From the NCBI GenBank assembly GCA_937868765.1, contig CALMNL010000007.1, positions 186,001 to 250,000 on the forward strand: 64,000 nt of DNA, read 5' to 3'. Made by a program: the position numbers and the translations under genes. Below are positions 28,824 through 38,176 of the stretch, in pieces. Below the pieces are notes generated by a model. It was given only the letters and a program-made list of their open reading frames with translations, was not told the DNA's origin and ran no database searches. How positions within the stretch are numbered: position 1 is the first letter of the stretch; every line of letters starts with the position of its first letter. Origin of the DNA: an uncultured Desulfatitalea sp. Lineage in GTDB: Bacteria > Desulfobacterota > Desulfobacteria > Desulfobacterales > Desulfosarcinaceae.

Positions 28824-30587
28824 ATGGCTTACGATGCGACAAAGATGGCCGACTGGCAAATTTCCGAGGAAGCGGAAAAGAACATGCCCATGCCCGAAGA
28901 GTGGCGTGAGAAACTGGGCCTGGAAAAGGACGAGATGCTGCCCATGGGCCGTCTCTCCAAGCTGGATTTCCTGAAGATCATCGAGCGCTTGAAAGGCAAA
29001 CCGGACGGCAAGTACATTGAAGTCACCGCCATCACCCCCACCCCGTTGGGCGAAGGCAAAAGCACCACCTCGCTGGGCCTGATCGAAGGCCTCGGCGCCC
29101 GCGGCAAAACCGTGGGCGGCGCCCTGCGGCAACCCTCTGGCGGCCCCACCATGAACGTGAAAGGCACGGCGGCCGGCGGCGGCAACTCTCTGCTGATCCC
29201 CATGACCGAGTTCTCCCTGGGTCTCACCGGCGACATCAACGACATCATGAACGCCCACAACCTGGGCATGGTGGCCATGACCAGCCGCATGCAGCACGAG
29301 CGCAACTACAACGATGAGCAACTGGCCCGCCTGACCGGCATGCGCCGCCTCGACATCGATCCCACCCGCGTGGAGATGGGCTGGATCATCGACTTCTGCG
29401 CCCAGGCCCTGCGCAACATCATCATCGGTATCGGCGGCCGCACCGACGGTTACATGATGCAGAGCAAGTTCGGCATCGCCGTGGGTTCCGAACTGATGGC
29501 CATCCTGGCCGTGGCCACCGACCTGGCCGACCTCAAAGAACGCATCAACAACATCACCGTGGCCTTCGACAAATCCGGCAAACCGGTCACCTGCCGCGAC
29601 CTGGAAGTGGGCAACGCCATGGCGGCCTTCATGCGCAACACCATCAACCCCACCCTCATGAGCACCGCCGAGTACCAGCCCTGCCTCGTGCATGCCGGCC
29701 CCTTCGCCAACATCGCCGTGGGTCAGAGCTCGATCATCGCCGACCGCGTGGGCCTGAAATTGTGGGATTACCATGTGACCGAGTCCGGCTTTGCCGCTGA
29801 CATCGGCTTCGAGAAGTTCTGGAACGTCAAGTGCCGGTACTCGGGCCTGAAGCCCCACGTCTCGGTGCTCACCGCCACCATCCGCGCCTTGAAAATGCAC
29901 GGCGGCGGCCCCAAGGTCGTGGCCGGCAAGGCCCTGGACGAAGCCTACACCAAAGAAAACCTCAAGCTGGTCGAAGCGGGCTGCGCCAACATGGTGCACA
30001 TGATCGGCATCATCCGCAAAGCCGGCATCAACCCGGTGGTGTGCATCAACCGCTTCTACACCGATACCAACGCCGAAGTGGCCATCGTGAAGAAAGCGGC
30101 CGAGGCGGCCGGCGCGCGTTGCGCGGTTTCCGAGCATTGGCTCAAGGGCGGCCAGGGCGCCCTGGAGTTCGCCGACGCGGTCATCGATGCCTGCAACGCC
30201 GGCAACGACTTCAAATTCCTCTACCCGCTGGAGATGAAACTGCGCGACCGCGTGGCCCTCATCGCCAAGGAAGTGTACGGCGCCGACGGCGTGGATTGGT
30301 CTCCGGAAGCCAATGCCAAGGCCGAAATGCTGGAAAAGGATCCCAAGTATGCCGACTTCTCCACCATGATGGTCAAGACCCACCTCTCCCTGACCCACGA
30401 CCCGGTGAAGAAGGGCGTGCCCAAGGGCTGGCGTCTGCCCATCCGCGACGTCCTCATCTACTCGGGCGCCAAGTTCCTGTGTCCCTGCGCCGGCACCATC
30501 AGCCTGATGCCCGGAACCGCCTCCAACCCGGCCTTCCGCCGCATCGACGTCGATCCCAAGACCGGCAAGGTGAGTGGTCTGTTCTAA
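28824..30587 (+). CDS. fhs: Formate-tetrahydrofolate ligase
   Basis: Makes 10-formyl-tetrahydrofolate from formate, THF and ATP, the entry step of the methyl branch of the Wood-Ljungdahl pathway. In complete-oxidising sulfate reducers the step can run in the oxidative direction. The 587 residues span the full enzyme. [17 protein letters not shown] (P-loop), [29 protein letters not shown] and the C-terminal [20 protein letters not shown] are all present. AAGGAGG eight bases before the ATG and a uniform choice of C-ending codons suggest high expression. A strong terminator closes it as a single-gene unit. The 286-base gap upstream shows only a weak GGCCTGT/ACAGGCC hairpin at 28573-28601. Confidence 0.97.
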   Translation: MAYDATKMADWQISEEAEKNMPMPEEWREKLGLEKDEMLPMGRLSKLDFLKIIERLKGKPDGKYIEVTAITPTPLGEGKSTTSLGLIEGLGARGKTVGGALRQPSGGPTMNVKGTAAGGGNSLLIPMTEFSLGLTGDINDIMNAHNLGMVAMTSRMQHERNYNDEQLARLTGMRRLDIDPTRVEMGWIIDFCAQALRNIIIGIGGRTDGYMMQSKFGIAVGSELMAILAVATDLADLKERINNITVAFDKSGKPVTCRDLEVGNAMAAFMRNTINPTLMSTAEYQPCLVHAGPFANIAVGQSSIIADRVGLKLWDYHVTESGFAADIGFEKFWNVKCRYSGLKPHVSVLTATIRALKMHGGGPKVVAGKALDEAYTKENLKLVEAGCANMVHMIGIIRKAGINPVVCINRFYTDTNAEVAIVKKAAEAAGARCAVSEHWLKGGQGALEFADAVIDACNAGNDFKFLYPLEMKLRDRVALIAKEVYGADGVDWSPEANAKAEMLEKDPKYADFSTMMVKTHLSLTHDPVKKGVPKGWRLPIRDVLIYSGAKFLCPCAGTISLMPGTASNPAFRRIDVDPKTGKVSGLF

Positions 30588-30613
30588 AAAGTCCTGCCAT
30601 CGCAATAACATCA

Positions 30614-30644
30614 AACGCCCCGGCTTCGGCCGGGGCGTTTTTTT
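30614..30644 (+). terminator. Intrinsic terminator of fhs
   Basis: An 11-bp perfect stem (AACGCCCCGGC at 30614-30624, GCCGGGGCGTT at 30629-30639) closes a stable TTCG tetraloop and runs into seven T residues (30638-30644). It begins 26 bases after the fhs stop codon. Confidence 0.95.
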
Positions 30645-30789
30645 GAGTTATGGCGCCGCGAGACCCGCTCTTCCCTAATGCGCCAAAACTAGGTATCTTA
30701 TCGCCATATTGCGAACATCCTAAGATCTGCCCATGTGATGCTTCTACCAGTATCGGTATTGCGTGCTCGTTTTTGAATGGGAGCGTTAA

Positions 30790-32445
30790 ATGTCATCTTC
30801 TCATTTTATGTCCTGCCGAGCGATTATAGGTGAATTGAAGTGGCGCTTGAAGAAAAAGCTTCGCCGTCGGATATCGGGTAAAGACTTTGAACTGTTAAAT
30901 GAACGCTCACCCCACCATCTGTCGGGAGCTGTCAGGGTTTCGCCTGCCACTCCGTTCGTTGATCTGGATGTTGAGATCGATATTTCCTGGGAGGACTCGG
31001 CCACTTATAGATACAGCAAACTCTATTTCGCTCGATATCCCGAAGACTATTTTTCCGAGAGTCAGGTGATCTGCTTCCGAATGAAACAGAATCGCTGTCG
31101 TCAGCGAATTCGCCTAAAGCTGCCCGATAGCGCAGTGAAGCCGGGTAAGATCCGATTTCGTTTTGATCCATTGCCCTATTCCAAGGGGCAAGCCTGCGTT
31201 TATGGCTGTGTGCTTGTGCCGGCGAACGACTCAGATGTCCAGTCATGCGAGACGGCTCATATCCATGCGTTGAAGCAAGCGACCAGAGCTGCCGTTGTGC
31301 GCAGTGAGGAGGCACAGCTTTCCGCATTGCCCCATTATCCGGAATCCATGAGTCTGGAACTGCAACCGGGCTGCAATTTTCGATGCGGCCATTGTGCCAC
31401 CCACGGCACGCCGAAAGCCCACGCAAGCAATAATCGGCTGGGGGAAATCGAGCTGCCAATCCTGCGCGCGCTGTCGGAAGAGGTCTTTCCCCACCTTACG
31501 CTGCTCCATCTCGTCGGCCGAGGCGAGCCGCTGATGGTGAGCGATTCATTGTGGGACTTTCTTGTCAAAGCGGCGAAACGTCATCAATTGCTGCTGACGG
31601 TGGTGACTAACGGCTATTTTATTGAGCGAAGAATTACCGAAGATGTATTGCCGTTGATCGATACGCTCACCGTATCGATCGACGGGCTCTCGCCGGAAGT
31701 ATTCGCCGCGAACCGGGGGGGCGCAAGTTTAAACAAAGTATTGAAAGGCGTTCAGTACTTCCACGAGATGCGAAAGGCCGCCTGCTTGCCGCGGAGACCT
31801 AAATTGTGCCTGTCCTGGACGCTCAAGAAGAACAATATTGCAGAGCTGCCGGACTTCGTTCGGTCCATGGCAAAATACGAGCCAGACCGCTATTACATGC
31901 GTCACCTACTTGTGTGCCACGATAAAGATGCGCCGGATAGTCTTCTCGAGGTACCTGAGATAGCCAATCGTTACCTTGCAGAAGCGTATCGGCTGATCGA
32001 AAAGCAGGGGGCTGAGACGGACTGTCCGCCGCTATTTTCCACTGCCGCAGTGCCTTCACGACGTCCGCTGTCAGCAGCCTCCGATACGGGTAAGGGGCAT
32101 CCCACGGCAACGGATAGAGATAGCATCTGTCACTATATTCATAGGACCGCCAGTATAAAAGCTCAGGGCAACGTGACCACCTGTGGCATCTATCATGCCG
32201 TAACGGTGGGCATCTTCGATAGGCATAATAGTTTCTGGTCATTGTGGAATGGCGATCTAATGCAGAAATTGCGCCGTGACATAAATACCCCTAACGAATG
32301 GAATCAATGCAGGAACTGTTGGTATCGTGAGTCACGCTACCGCAGTCAGCGTGAAAAGCGTGCCAAATTCAGTGCTTACTCGCTCTTGCAGGAGAGCACC
32401 TTTACTGAGCGAGCGTGGGACTATCGTCAAAGAAAAAACGAATAA
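30790..32445 (+). CDS. Radical SAM protein with SPASM-like C-terminus
   Basis: A 551-residue protein. The N-terminal 180 residues are mostly beta-rich with no clear family. The radical SAM core follows: the 4Fe-4S/SAM motif CNFRCGHC near residue 195, HLVGRGEPLM, and TVSIDGLSPEVF. The C-terminal third holds Cys residues spaced like a SPASM or twitch domain (CHYIH, TTCGIY, CRNCWY) for extra iron-sulfur clusters. SPASM proteins often modify peptides or proteins, but no precursor peptide is evident. GGGAG sits upstream of the ATG. The gene is visibly less GC-rich and uses more A/T-ending codons than its neighbours, suggesting recent transfer. It is isolated between the fhs terminator and a convergent regulator gene. 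Confidence 0.8.
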   Translation: MSSSHFMSCRAIIGELKWRLKKKLRRRISGKDFELLNERSPHHLSGAVRVSPATPFVDLDVEIDISWEDSATYRYSKLYFARYPEDYFSESQVICFRMKQNRCRQRIRLKLPDSAVKPGKIRFRFDPLPYSKGQACVYGCVLVPANDSDVQSCETAHIHALKQATRAAVVRSEEAQLSALPHYPESMSLELQPGCNFRCGHCATHGTPKAHASNNRLGEIELPILRALSEEVFPHLTLLHLVGRGEPLMVSDSLWDFLVKAAKRHQLLLTVVTNGYFIERRITEDVLPLIDTLTVSIDGLSPEVFAANRGGASLNKVLKGVQYFHEMRKAACLPRRPKLCLSWTLKKNNIAELPDFVRSMAKYEPDRYYMRHLLVCHDKDAPDSLLEVPEIANRYLAEAYRLIEKQGAETDCPPLFSTAAVPSRRPLSAASDTGKGHPTATDRDSICHYIHRTASIKAQGNVTTCGIYHAVTVGIFDRHNSFWSLWNGDLMQKLRRDINTPNEWNQCRNCWYRESRYRSQREKRAKFSAYSLLQESTFTERAWDYRQRKNE

Positions 32446-32447
32446 TC

Positions 32448-34148
32448 CTATCCGAATTTCTTTCTCTTCCGCCACAAGGTCACCCTGGAGATCCCCAGTT
32501 CCTCGGCCGCGGCTCCCAGGTGGCCGTCATGCCGGGCGAGGGCGTCCATGATGGCGCGGTGCTCGCGCTCGTGCCGTTTCGATCTGCCGTCCAGGATGCC
32601 CGCAGCGTCGGCCTCATGGGCAGCGGCCGGTGCCGGTGGTTCCGGATATTGAATCTGCAGGGGCAGACGCACCGGCGTGATTTCGATCTCCCGGCTCATG
32701 GCGAGCGCATGCTCGATGGCGTTCTCGAGCTCGCGAATGTTACCCGGCCAGTGGTATTGCAGCAGCAGTTGCTGGGCGGGCAGGCTGAGCGTTTTCAGGT
32801 TCCGGCGGTCTTTCTTCTGATGCTTGTCGATGAAGTGGCCCGCCAGCCGGAGGATGTCCTGGGATCTTTCCCGCAGCGGCGGAATGACCAGGGGGATCAC
32901 CGCCACCCGGTAGTAGAGATCCATCCGGAATTCCCTCTGTTGGACGCCGGCCGCAAGATTCCGGTTGGTGGCGCAGATGATGCGCACGTCCACCGGATAG
33001 AAACGGTCCGATCCCACGGGGCGCACCGTTCGTTCCTGCAGGACCCGGAGCAGCTTGACCTGCATGCTCATGTCCAGTTCTCCGATTTCGTCCAGAAAGA
33101 GGGTGCCTTCGTGGGCTTCCCGGAAGAGGCCGGCCCGGTCGGAGATCGCCCCGGTGAAGGCGCCTTTCACATGGCCGAACAGTTCCGATTCCAGCAGCGT
33201 TTCCGGCAGGGCGCCGCAGTTCACGGCCACGAACGGCTTGTCCTTGCGATGGCTCTGGCTGTGAATGGCCCGGGCCGCCACCTCCTTGCCCACCCCGGTT
33301 TCGCCGGTGATCAAAACGCTGGAATCGACCTCCGCGCAGCGCACGATGGTGTCGAACACCCCCTGCATCTGTCGGCCGCTGCCGATCATTTCGGTCTGTA
33401 GTTCGTTGCGCCGTTTTTGCCGTTTGAAGTGAAACAGCTCGCGCTCCTTTTCGGCCAGGCGCACGTTGTCCGTGATGTCGGTGAGGGTTTCGGCATGGGC
33501 GAAGAGCCGACCCTGGTGGTCGTAGATCGGGCGGATCTCCCCGATGAATTGGCGGTGGTGTCCCTCCACGCTGAGCTCCAGTTCCACCGGTCCCTTGGCC
33601 GCAAGCGGCAGCAGCGGCCTGGTCCGGCCGCCGTGCAGGGTCGAACTTTCGGTGCTGCCGAACATGTAGCGCCCGTCGATATCGAAGATCGACACGCAGT
33701 CCCGGATGCCGAACAGGATGCTCTGGAGCATCCTTTTTTCCTTCTCCAATTCATCGCGCATGCGCTTCTGTTCGCTGATATCCATCAAAAGGATATTGAC
33801 CGACGTGGGACTCCCCTTTTCGTCCGTGTTAAGCGACAGGTGAAACAGCACCGGGATCTTTTCCCGATTGCGCGCCCCGTAGACGTAGAGTTCGAACTGG
33901 ACCGACTTTCTTCCTTTCTTCAGGAGTTCGATATGCTGCTCGACCATTTGAATTTCTTCCGTGCTGATCAGCGTGCGCACGTCCCGGCCGATGAGGTTGG
34001 TGCGGCTGGCGCCGGCATATTCGAGAAAGGTATCATTGACATCCAGAAGGATGAAATCGATGTCGGTCAGCCAGTAACTGATCTTCAAAACGTCCAGGAT
34101 ACGTTTGAGGTCGGCGTTGCTGTGGGCGGTGATGGCTTTCGGATCCAT
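32448..34148 (-). CDS. PAS-PAS sigma-54-dependent transcriptional activator
   Basis: A 566-residue enhancer-binding protein. Two PAS domains (about 15-130 and 140-250) take the place of a receiver, so it senses a ligand directly rather than through a kinase. The AAA+ domain has Walker A GETGVGKE, the sigma-54 contact loop GAFTGA (near residue 330) and Walker [13 protein letters not shown] Fis-type helix-turn-helix ends the protein ([20 protein letters not shown]). It is transcribed away from the acyl-CoA carboxylase operon, across a 315-base gap with repeated ATGTTTC motifs and a sigma-54 promoter candidate. It is very likely the local activator of that operon, possibly responding to the substrate or an acyl-CoA intermediate. 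Confidence 0.93.
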   Translation of the reverse strand: MDPKAITAHSNADLKRILDVLKISYWLTDIDFILLDVNDTFLEYAGASRTNLIGRDVRTLISTEEIQMVEQHIELLKKGRKSVQFELYVYGARNREKIPVLFHLSLNTDEKGSPTSVNILLMDISEQKRMRDELEKEKRMLQSILFGIRDCVSIFDIDGRYMFGSTESSTLHGGRTRPLLPLAAKGPVELELSVEGHHRQFIGEIRPIYDHQGRLFAHAETLTDITDNVRLAEKERELFHFKRQKRRNELQTEMIGSGRQMQGVFDTIVRCAEVDSSVLITGETGVGKEVAARAIHSQSHRKDKPFVAVNCGALPETLLESELFGHVKGAFTGAISDRAGLFREAHEGTLFLDEIGELDMSMQVKLLRVLQERTVRPVGSDRFYPVDVRIICATNRNLAAGVQQREFRMDLYYRVAVIPLVIPPLRERSQDILRLAGHFIDKHQKKDRRNLKTLSLPAQQLLLQYHWPGNIRELENAIEHALAMSREIEITPVRLPLQIQYPEPPAPAAAHEADAAGILDGRSKRHEREHRAIMDALARHDGHLGAAAEELGISRVTLWRKRKKFG

Positions 34149-34190
34149 GGTGGCGTAGCTCCGGGCGGGGCATGCGGCCGAGCCCTATGA

Positions 34191-34255
34191 ATGTTTCAAA
34201 TATGTTTCTCTGACATTTCACATGTTTCATTCGTGTTAACCTTAAATTGAAACAT
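34191..34255. promoter_or_regulatory. Cluster of ATGTTTC motifs, likely activator binding sites
   Basis: ATGTTTCA occurs at 34191-34198 and 34222-34229 and, inverted (TGAAACAT), at 34248-34255. ATGTTTCT lies at 34202-34209. The second and third form a perfect 8-bp dyad with 18 bases between the arms. The cluster is 140-205 bases upstream of the sigma-54 -24 element, at normal enhancer distance, and next to the start of the activator gene, where it could also serve autoregulation. Confidence 0.6.
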
Positions 34256-34392
34256 TCCCCCATGTCAAATCATCGTTTCGAAGCGAAATTGGCTATTATT
34301 CCAAAACCTGAAAATTGATCGAGACCTTTGGCATCAACTTTGAATTGCATATCACGGACGGGATGGGGTATCGTTTTTCAATTGCTTCTCCA

Positions 34393-34410
34393 CCGGCACC
34401 CGTTATGCTT
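34393..34410 (+). promoter_or_regulatory. Sigma-54 promoter candidate of the acyl-CoA carboxylase operon
   Basis: GGCAC (34395-34399) and ATGCT (34405-34409) place GG and GC ten bases apart. The match to TGGCACG-N4-TTGCW is nine of twelve. Transcription would start near 34420, about 44 bases before the first gene, which has AAAGGAGG at 34445-34452. The divergent sigma-54 activator supports the call. Confidence 0.55.
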
Positions 34411-34463
34411 TTCACGCATCTCCCGGCAATCAACGCACCCGCCCAAAGGAGGTATGTCCCACC

Positions 34464-36080
34464 ATGCATGTGATCGCGTCGCGGATCGACACTCAATCGG
34501 ATGCATATCGGAAGAACTATGACACCATGGCGGCCCGCGTGGCCGATCTTACCACGGAACTGAACCGGTCGATGAACGAGCGCCCGGAGAAGGACCTGAA
34601 CCGGTTGGTCGCGGCGGGCAAATTGCCGACCCCAAAGAAGCTGGAACTGCTGCTGGACCCCAACACGCCCTTTCTCGAAATTGCGCCGCTGGCCGCCAAG
34701 GGCATGTACGACGGCAAGATCCACAAGGCCGGCACCATCATCGGGATCGGCATGGTGTCCGGCCGGGAGGTGCTGATATCGATCAACGACCCCAGCATCA
34801 AGGGCGGTTCCTCCTATCCCATGACCGTGAAGAAAACCCTGCGCAGCCAGACCATCGCCATGGAAAACCGGCTGCCCATGGTCAACCTGCTGGATTCGGC
34901 GGGGGCCTATCTGCCGCTGCAGTCGGAGATCTTCCCGGATGTGGATGACGGCGGACGGGTCTTCTACAACCAGGCGCTGATCAGCAAGATGGGCATTCCC
35001 CAGATCACGGCCGTCATGGGGCTGTGCACCGCCGGCGGCGCCTACGTCCCGGCCATGAGCGACGAGGTGGTCCACGTGAAGGGCCACGGCGCGATCTTCC
35101 TGGGCGGCCCGCCGCTGGTCAAGGCCGCCACCGGCGAGGAGGTCACGGCCGACGAATTGGGCGGCGCCGAGGTGCACTGCGCCGAGTCGGGCGTGTCGGA
35201 CTACTATGCCGAAGACGACGCCCATGCCATCGAGATGGTGCGCATGCTGGTGGCCAACCTGCCGGAAAACGCCAAGGCGCGCCTGAGCACCCGGGAGGCC
35301 CGGCCGCCGCTCTACGACCCCCGGGAGATCTACGGCATCGTGCCCGGGGATATCTCCGAGCCCTACGACATCCGCGAGGTCATCGCCCGGATCGTCGACG
35401 GCAGCGAGTTCATCGAATTCAAGGAGATGTACGGCTCGACCCTGATCTGCGGCTTCGCCTGCATCCACGGCTACCCGGTGGGCATCCTGGGCAACAACGG
35501 CATCTTGTTTTCCGAAAGTGCCCTGAAAGGCACCCAGTTCATCCAGCTGTGCGACAAGCGCCAGATTCCCCTGGTCTTCCTGCAGAACATCACCGGCTTC
35601 ATCATCGGCCGGGACTACGAGCGCGGCGGCATCACCAAGAACGGCCACAAGATGGTCAATGCGGTGGCCACGGCCACCGTCCCGAAGTTCACGGTCATGG
35701 TGGGGGCCTCTTTCGGGGCCGGCAACTACGCCATGTGCGGCAGGGCCTACAGCCCCCGCTTTTTATGGACCTGGCCCAACCACCAGATCGGGGTCATGGG
35801 CGGTGCCCAGGCGGCCGACGTGCTCGTCACCCTGCAGAACGACCAGCGGGCGCGCGCGGGGCAACCGCCGTTGACCGAAGCGGAAGTGGGCTTTATCCGG
35901 GAGCCGGTGATCGCCGCCGCCCTCAAAGAGGGCAATGCCTATTACAGCACCGCCAACCTCTGGGATGACGGCATCATCGATCCGGCCAAGACCCGGGACG
36001 TCCTGGGGCTGGGCATTTCCGCGGCGCTCAACGCGCCCATTCGGAATGACGTGCACGGCTACGGCATTTTCCGCATGTAA
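34464..36080 (+). CDS. Acyl-CoA carboxylase carboxyltransferase (beta) subunit, methylcrotonyl/geranyl-CoA type
   Basis: Transfers the carboxyl group from carboxybiotin to an unsaturated branched acyl-CoA. The 538 residues match the MccB/AtuC group of carboxyltransferases rather than the propionyl-CoA type. Typical blocks are MVNLLDSAGAYLPLQSEIFP, GLCTAGGAYVPAMSDE, FLGGPPLVKAATGE, FLQNITGFIIGRDYE and GASFGAGNYAMCGRAYSPRF. It is the first gene of an operon that also encodes an AtuA-family protein, a crotonase and acyl-CoA dehydrogenases. A substrate such as 3-methylcrotonyl-CoA, geranyl-CoA or a relative is therefore likely. The choice between these needs comparison of the acyl pocket residues. 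Confidence 0.88.
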   Translation: MHVIASRIDTQSDAYRKNYDTMAARVADLTTELNRSMNERPEKDLNRLVAAGKLPTPKKLELLLDPNTPFLEIAPLAAKGMYDGKIHKAGTIIGIGMVSGREVLISINDPSIKGGSSYPMTVKKTLRSQTIAMENRLPMVNLLDSAGAYLPLQSEIFPDVDDGGRVFYNQALISKMGIPQITAVMGLCTAGGAYVPAMSDEVVHVKGHGAIFLGGPPLVKAATGEEVTADELGGAEVHCAESGVSDYYAEDDAHAIEMVRMLVANLPENAKARLSTREARPPLYDPREIYGIVPGDISEPYDIREVIARIVDGSEFIEFKEMYGSTLICGFACIHGYPVGILGNNGILFSESALKGTQFIQLCDKRQIPLVFLQNITGFIIGRDYERGGITKNGHKMVNAVATATVPKFTVMVGASFGAGNYAMCGRAYSPRFLWTWPNHQIGVMGGAQAADVLVTLQNDQRARAGQPPLTEAEVGFIREPVIAAALKEGNAYYSTANLWDDGIIDPAKTRDVLGLGISAALNAPIRNDVHGYGIFRM

Positions 36081-36101
36081 CACCAATCCATGGGGAACCG
36101 C

Positions 36102-37589
36102 ATGTTTAAGAAGATTCTGATTGCCAACCGCGGCGAAATCGCGGTGCGGATCATGCGCACCTGCAAAGAGATGGGCATTGCCACCGTAGCGGTCTACTCC
36201 GATGCCGACCAACAGGCCCTGCATGCCCTCGAGGCCGACGAGGCGGTGGCCATCGGACCCTCCGAGCCGTCCCAAAGCTACCTGGACATCGAACGCATCG
36301 TTGCGGCAGTCAAACAGACCGGCGCCGAGGCCGTTCATCCCGGTTACGGGTTTCTGGCCGAAAACGCCGACTTCGCGGCGCGCTGCGAGCGGGAGGGCAT
36401 TGTCTTCATCGGTCCGCCAGCCCGGGTGATCCGCAACCTGGGCGACAAAATCATCGCGCGCCAGATCATGCAGAAGGGCGGGGTGCCCATCATACCGGGC
36501 ATGCTCGAGACGGCGCAAAATCCTGCCGCCTGGCTCGTCCATGCCGAGCAGATCGGCTTTCCGCTGCTGATCAAGGCCGCGGCCGGCGGCGGCGGGAAAG
36601 GGATGCGCATCGTCCACCATCCCGGAGAGCTGGCCGAGGCCTGTCAGGCGGCCGCCCGGGAGGCCGCCGCCGCTTTCGGCGACGGCACCGTCTACTTGGA
36701 GAAATTCCTGCCCAAGTCCCGGCACGTGGAGATCCAGATCCTGGCCGACGGCCAGGGCCACACCATCCACCTTTTCGAACGGGAGTGCTCCATTCAGCGC
36801 CGGCATCAGAAGATCATCGAAGAGACCCCCAGCCCGGCCCTGACCCCGGCCCTGCGCGCCGCCATGGGCCGGGCGGCGGTGGCGGCCGCCCGGGCGGCCG
36901 GCTATGTGAATGCGGGCACGGTGGAGTTCATCCTGGACCCGGAGGGCCGCTTCTACTTCCTGGAAGTCAACACCCGCCTGCAGGTGGAACACCCCATCAC
37001 GGAGATGATCACCGGGCTGGACCTGGTGCGCCACCAGATCGAGATCGCCGCCGGCCGGCCGCTGACCCTGACCCAGGAGGAGGTGCACGGCCGGGGGCAT
37101 GCCATCGAATGCCGGATCTACGCCGAAGACCCTGCCCAGAACTTCATGCCCTCGCCCGGTCGCATTGCCTTTCTCCGGGAACCCACCGGGCCGGGGGTCC
37201 GCAACGACTGCGGGGTCTATGCCGGGTTCGAGGTCCCGGTGGAGTACGATCCCATTCTCTCCAAGCTGGTGGTCCATGCCGAAACGCGGGAGCTGGCCAC
37301 CCGGCGCATGATCCGGGCCCTGGCATCGTATGCGGTCCTGGGGGTGCAGACCCCCATCGACTTTCTGCTGGATGTCCTCGCCTCGGCGCCGTTCCAGGCC
37401 GGCGAGACCTATACCGATTTCATCGCCACCCATTTCGCCGACTGGTCCCCGGATCGCAAGGTGCTGGAACTGGCCGCCATCGCCTGCGTGGCGGACGCCA
37501 TGGCGCCCAAGGGGCGGCCGGCCGGGCGCGCCTCCGAGGCAGCGGCCCATCCCGGCCCCTGGCGCACGTTGAACCATTGGCGGCTGTAG
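36102..37589 (+). CDS. Acyl-CoA carboxylase biotin carboxylase subunit
   Basis: The ATP-grasp biotin carboxylase that charges biotin with bicarbonate. I place the start at 36102 (MFKKILIANRGEIAVRIM), with GGGGA five bases upstream, rather than 36090. All domains are present: the N-terminal ANRGEIAVRI, HPGYGFLAENADFA, the glycine-rich AAAGGGGKGMR, the catalytic EVNTRLQVEHPITEMITG, and a C-terminal GVQTPIDFL segment. It ends at 495 residues. In methylcrotonyl- and geranyl-CoA carboxylases this subunit continues into a BT and a biotin-carrier domain; here the carrier is a separate gene 40 bases downstream. The alpha subunit is thus split. Confidence 0.93.
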   Translation: MFKKILIANRGEIAVRIMRTCKEMGIATVAVYSDADQQALHALEADEAVAIGPSEPSQSYLDIERIVAAVKQTGAEAVHPGYGFLAENADFAARCEREGIVFIGPPARVIRNLGDKIIARQIMQKGGVPIIPGMLETAQNPAAWLVHAEQIGFPLLIKAAAGGGGKGMRIVHHPGELAEACQAAAREAAAAFGDGTVYLEKFLPKSRHVEIQILADGQGHTIHLFERECSIQRRHQKIIEETPSPALTPALRAAMGRAAVAAARAAGYVNAGTVEFILDPEGRFYFLEVNTRLQVEHPITEMITGLDLVRHQIEIAAGRPLTLTQEEVHGRGHAIECRIYAEDPAQNFMPSPGRIAFLREPTGPGVRNDCGVYAGFEVPVEYDPILSKLVVHAETRELATRRMIRALASYAVLGVQTPIDFLLDVLASAPFQAGETYTDFIATHFADWSPDRKVLELAAIACVADAMAPKGRPAGRASEAAAHPGPWRTLNHWRL

Positions 37590-37629
37590 CCCGAGAGCGA
37601 TCATCACCGGCAAGAGGAGCATCGGCTGT

Positions 37630-38157
37630 ATGGACTTCAGATTGAAACACAAGGAAGAAACCATTGCCCTGGCGGTGGAAGCGTCGGGGGAGGGCGGTTT
37701 TGCCGCCGCTATCGGAGACAGGCGCGTGGCGGTGTCGTTCGCGCGCATTTCCGAGCATCAGATGCGCCTGACCGTGGACGGGCGTCAGGTGTTGGCCTTC
37801 GTAGCCGAAACCCCCGACGGCAAAGCGGTGATGGTCGACGGGCGCACCTTTTTGCTGGCGGACGAGCGTGCATCGGGAGCCCGTCCCCGGTCAGGCGCCG
37901 CCAACGGCCCCAAGACGGTCACGCCCCCCATGCCGGCGGTGGTGACCCAGATCCTGGTAGCCCAGGGCCAGGCGGTGGAAAAGGGACAGGGGCTGCTGGT
38001 GGTGTCGGCCATGAAGATGGACACCCTTCTTACCGCGCCTTTTGCCGGCGTAGTCACGCGGGTCAACGTGGCCGAAGGAGAAAAGGTGGCCCCCAAGCAG
38101 GTGCTGGTGGATATCGAACCCGCGGCGGCGGAGCCGGCCGCCGGACGGGCATCCTAA
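37630..38157 (+). CDS. Biotin carboxyl carrier subunit of the acyl-CoA carboxylase
   Basis: A 175-residue protein. The C-terminal 75 residues form a biotinyl domain: PPMPAVVTQILVAQGQAVEKG, then VSAMKMD with the biotin-accepting Lys, then APFAGVVTRVNVAEGEKV. The attachment motif has Ser in place of the usual Glu of EAMKM. The N-terminal 95 residues look beta-rich and probably correspond to the BT domain that joins biotin carboxylase to carrier in single-chain alpha subunits. With the previous two genes it completes a three-polypeptide carboxylase. AAGAGGAG lies upstream of the ATG. Confidence 0.88.
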   Translation: MDFRLKHKEETIALAVEASGEGGFAAAIGDRRVAVSFARISEHQMRLTVDGRQVLAFVAETPDGKAVMVDGRTFLLADERASGARPRSGAANGPKTVTPPMPAVVTQILVAQGQAVEKGQGLLVVSAMKMDTLLTAPFAGVVTRVNVAEGEKVAPKQVLVDIEPAAAEPAAGRAS

Positions 38158-38176
38158 CGATCAGGGAGGGAGCTTC

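Noticed and set aside
28725-30614. 629-codon open frame on the minus strand
   Set aside because: It is antisense to fhs, an unmistakable gene with a strong ribosome binding site. The long antisense frame follows from the C-ending codon bias of fhs.
30650-30829. 59-codon Cys-containing frame before the radical SAM gene, considered as a peptide precursor
   Set aside because: It begins six bases after the T-run of the fhs terminator, leaving no room for a promoter, has no ribosome binding site and overlaps the radical SAM start.
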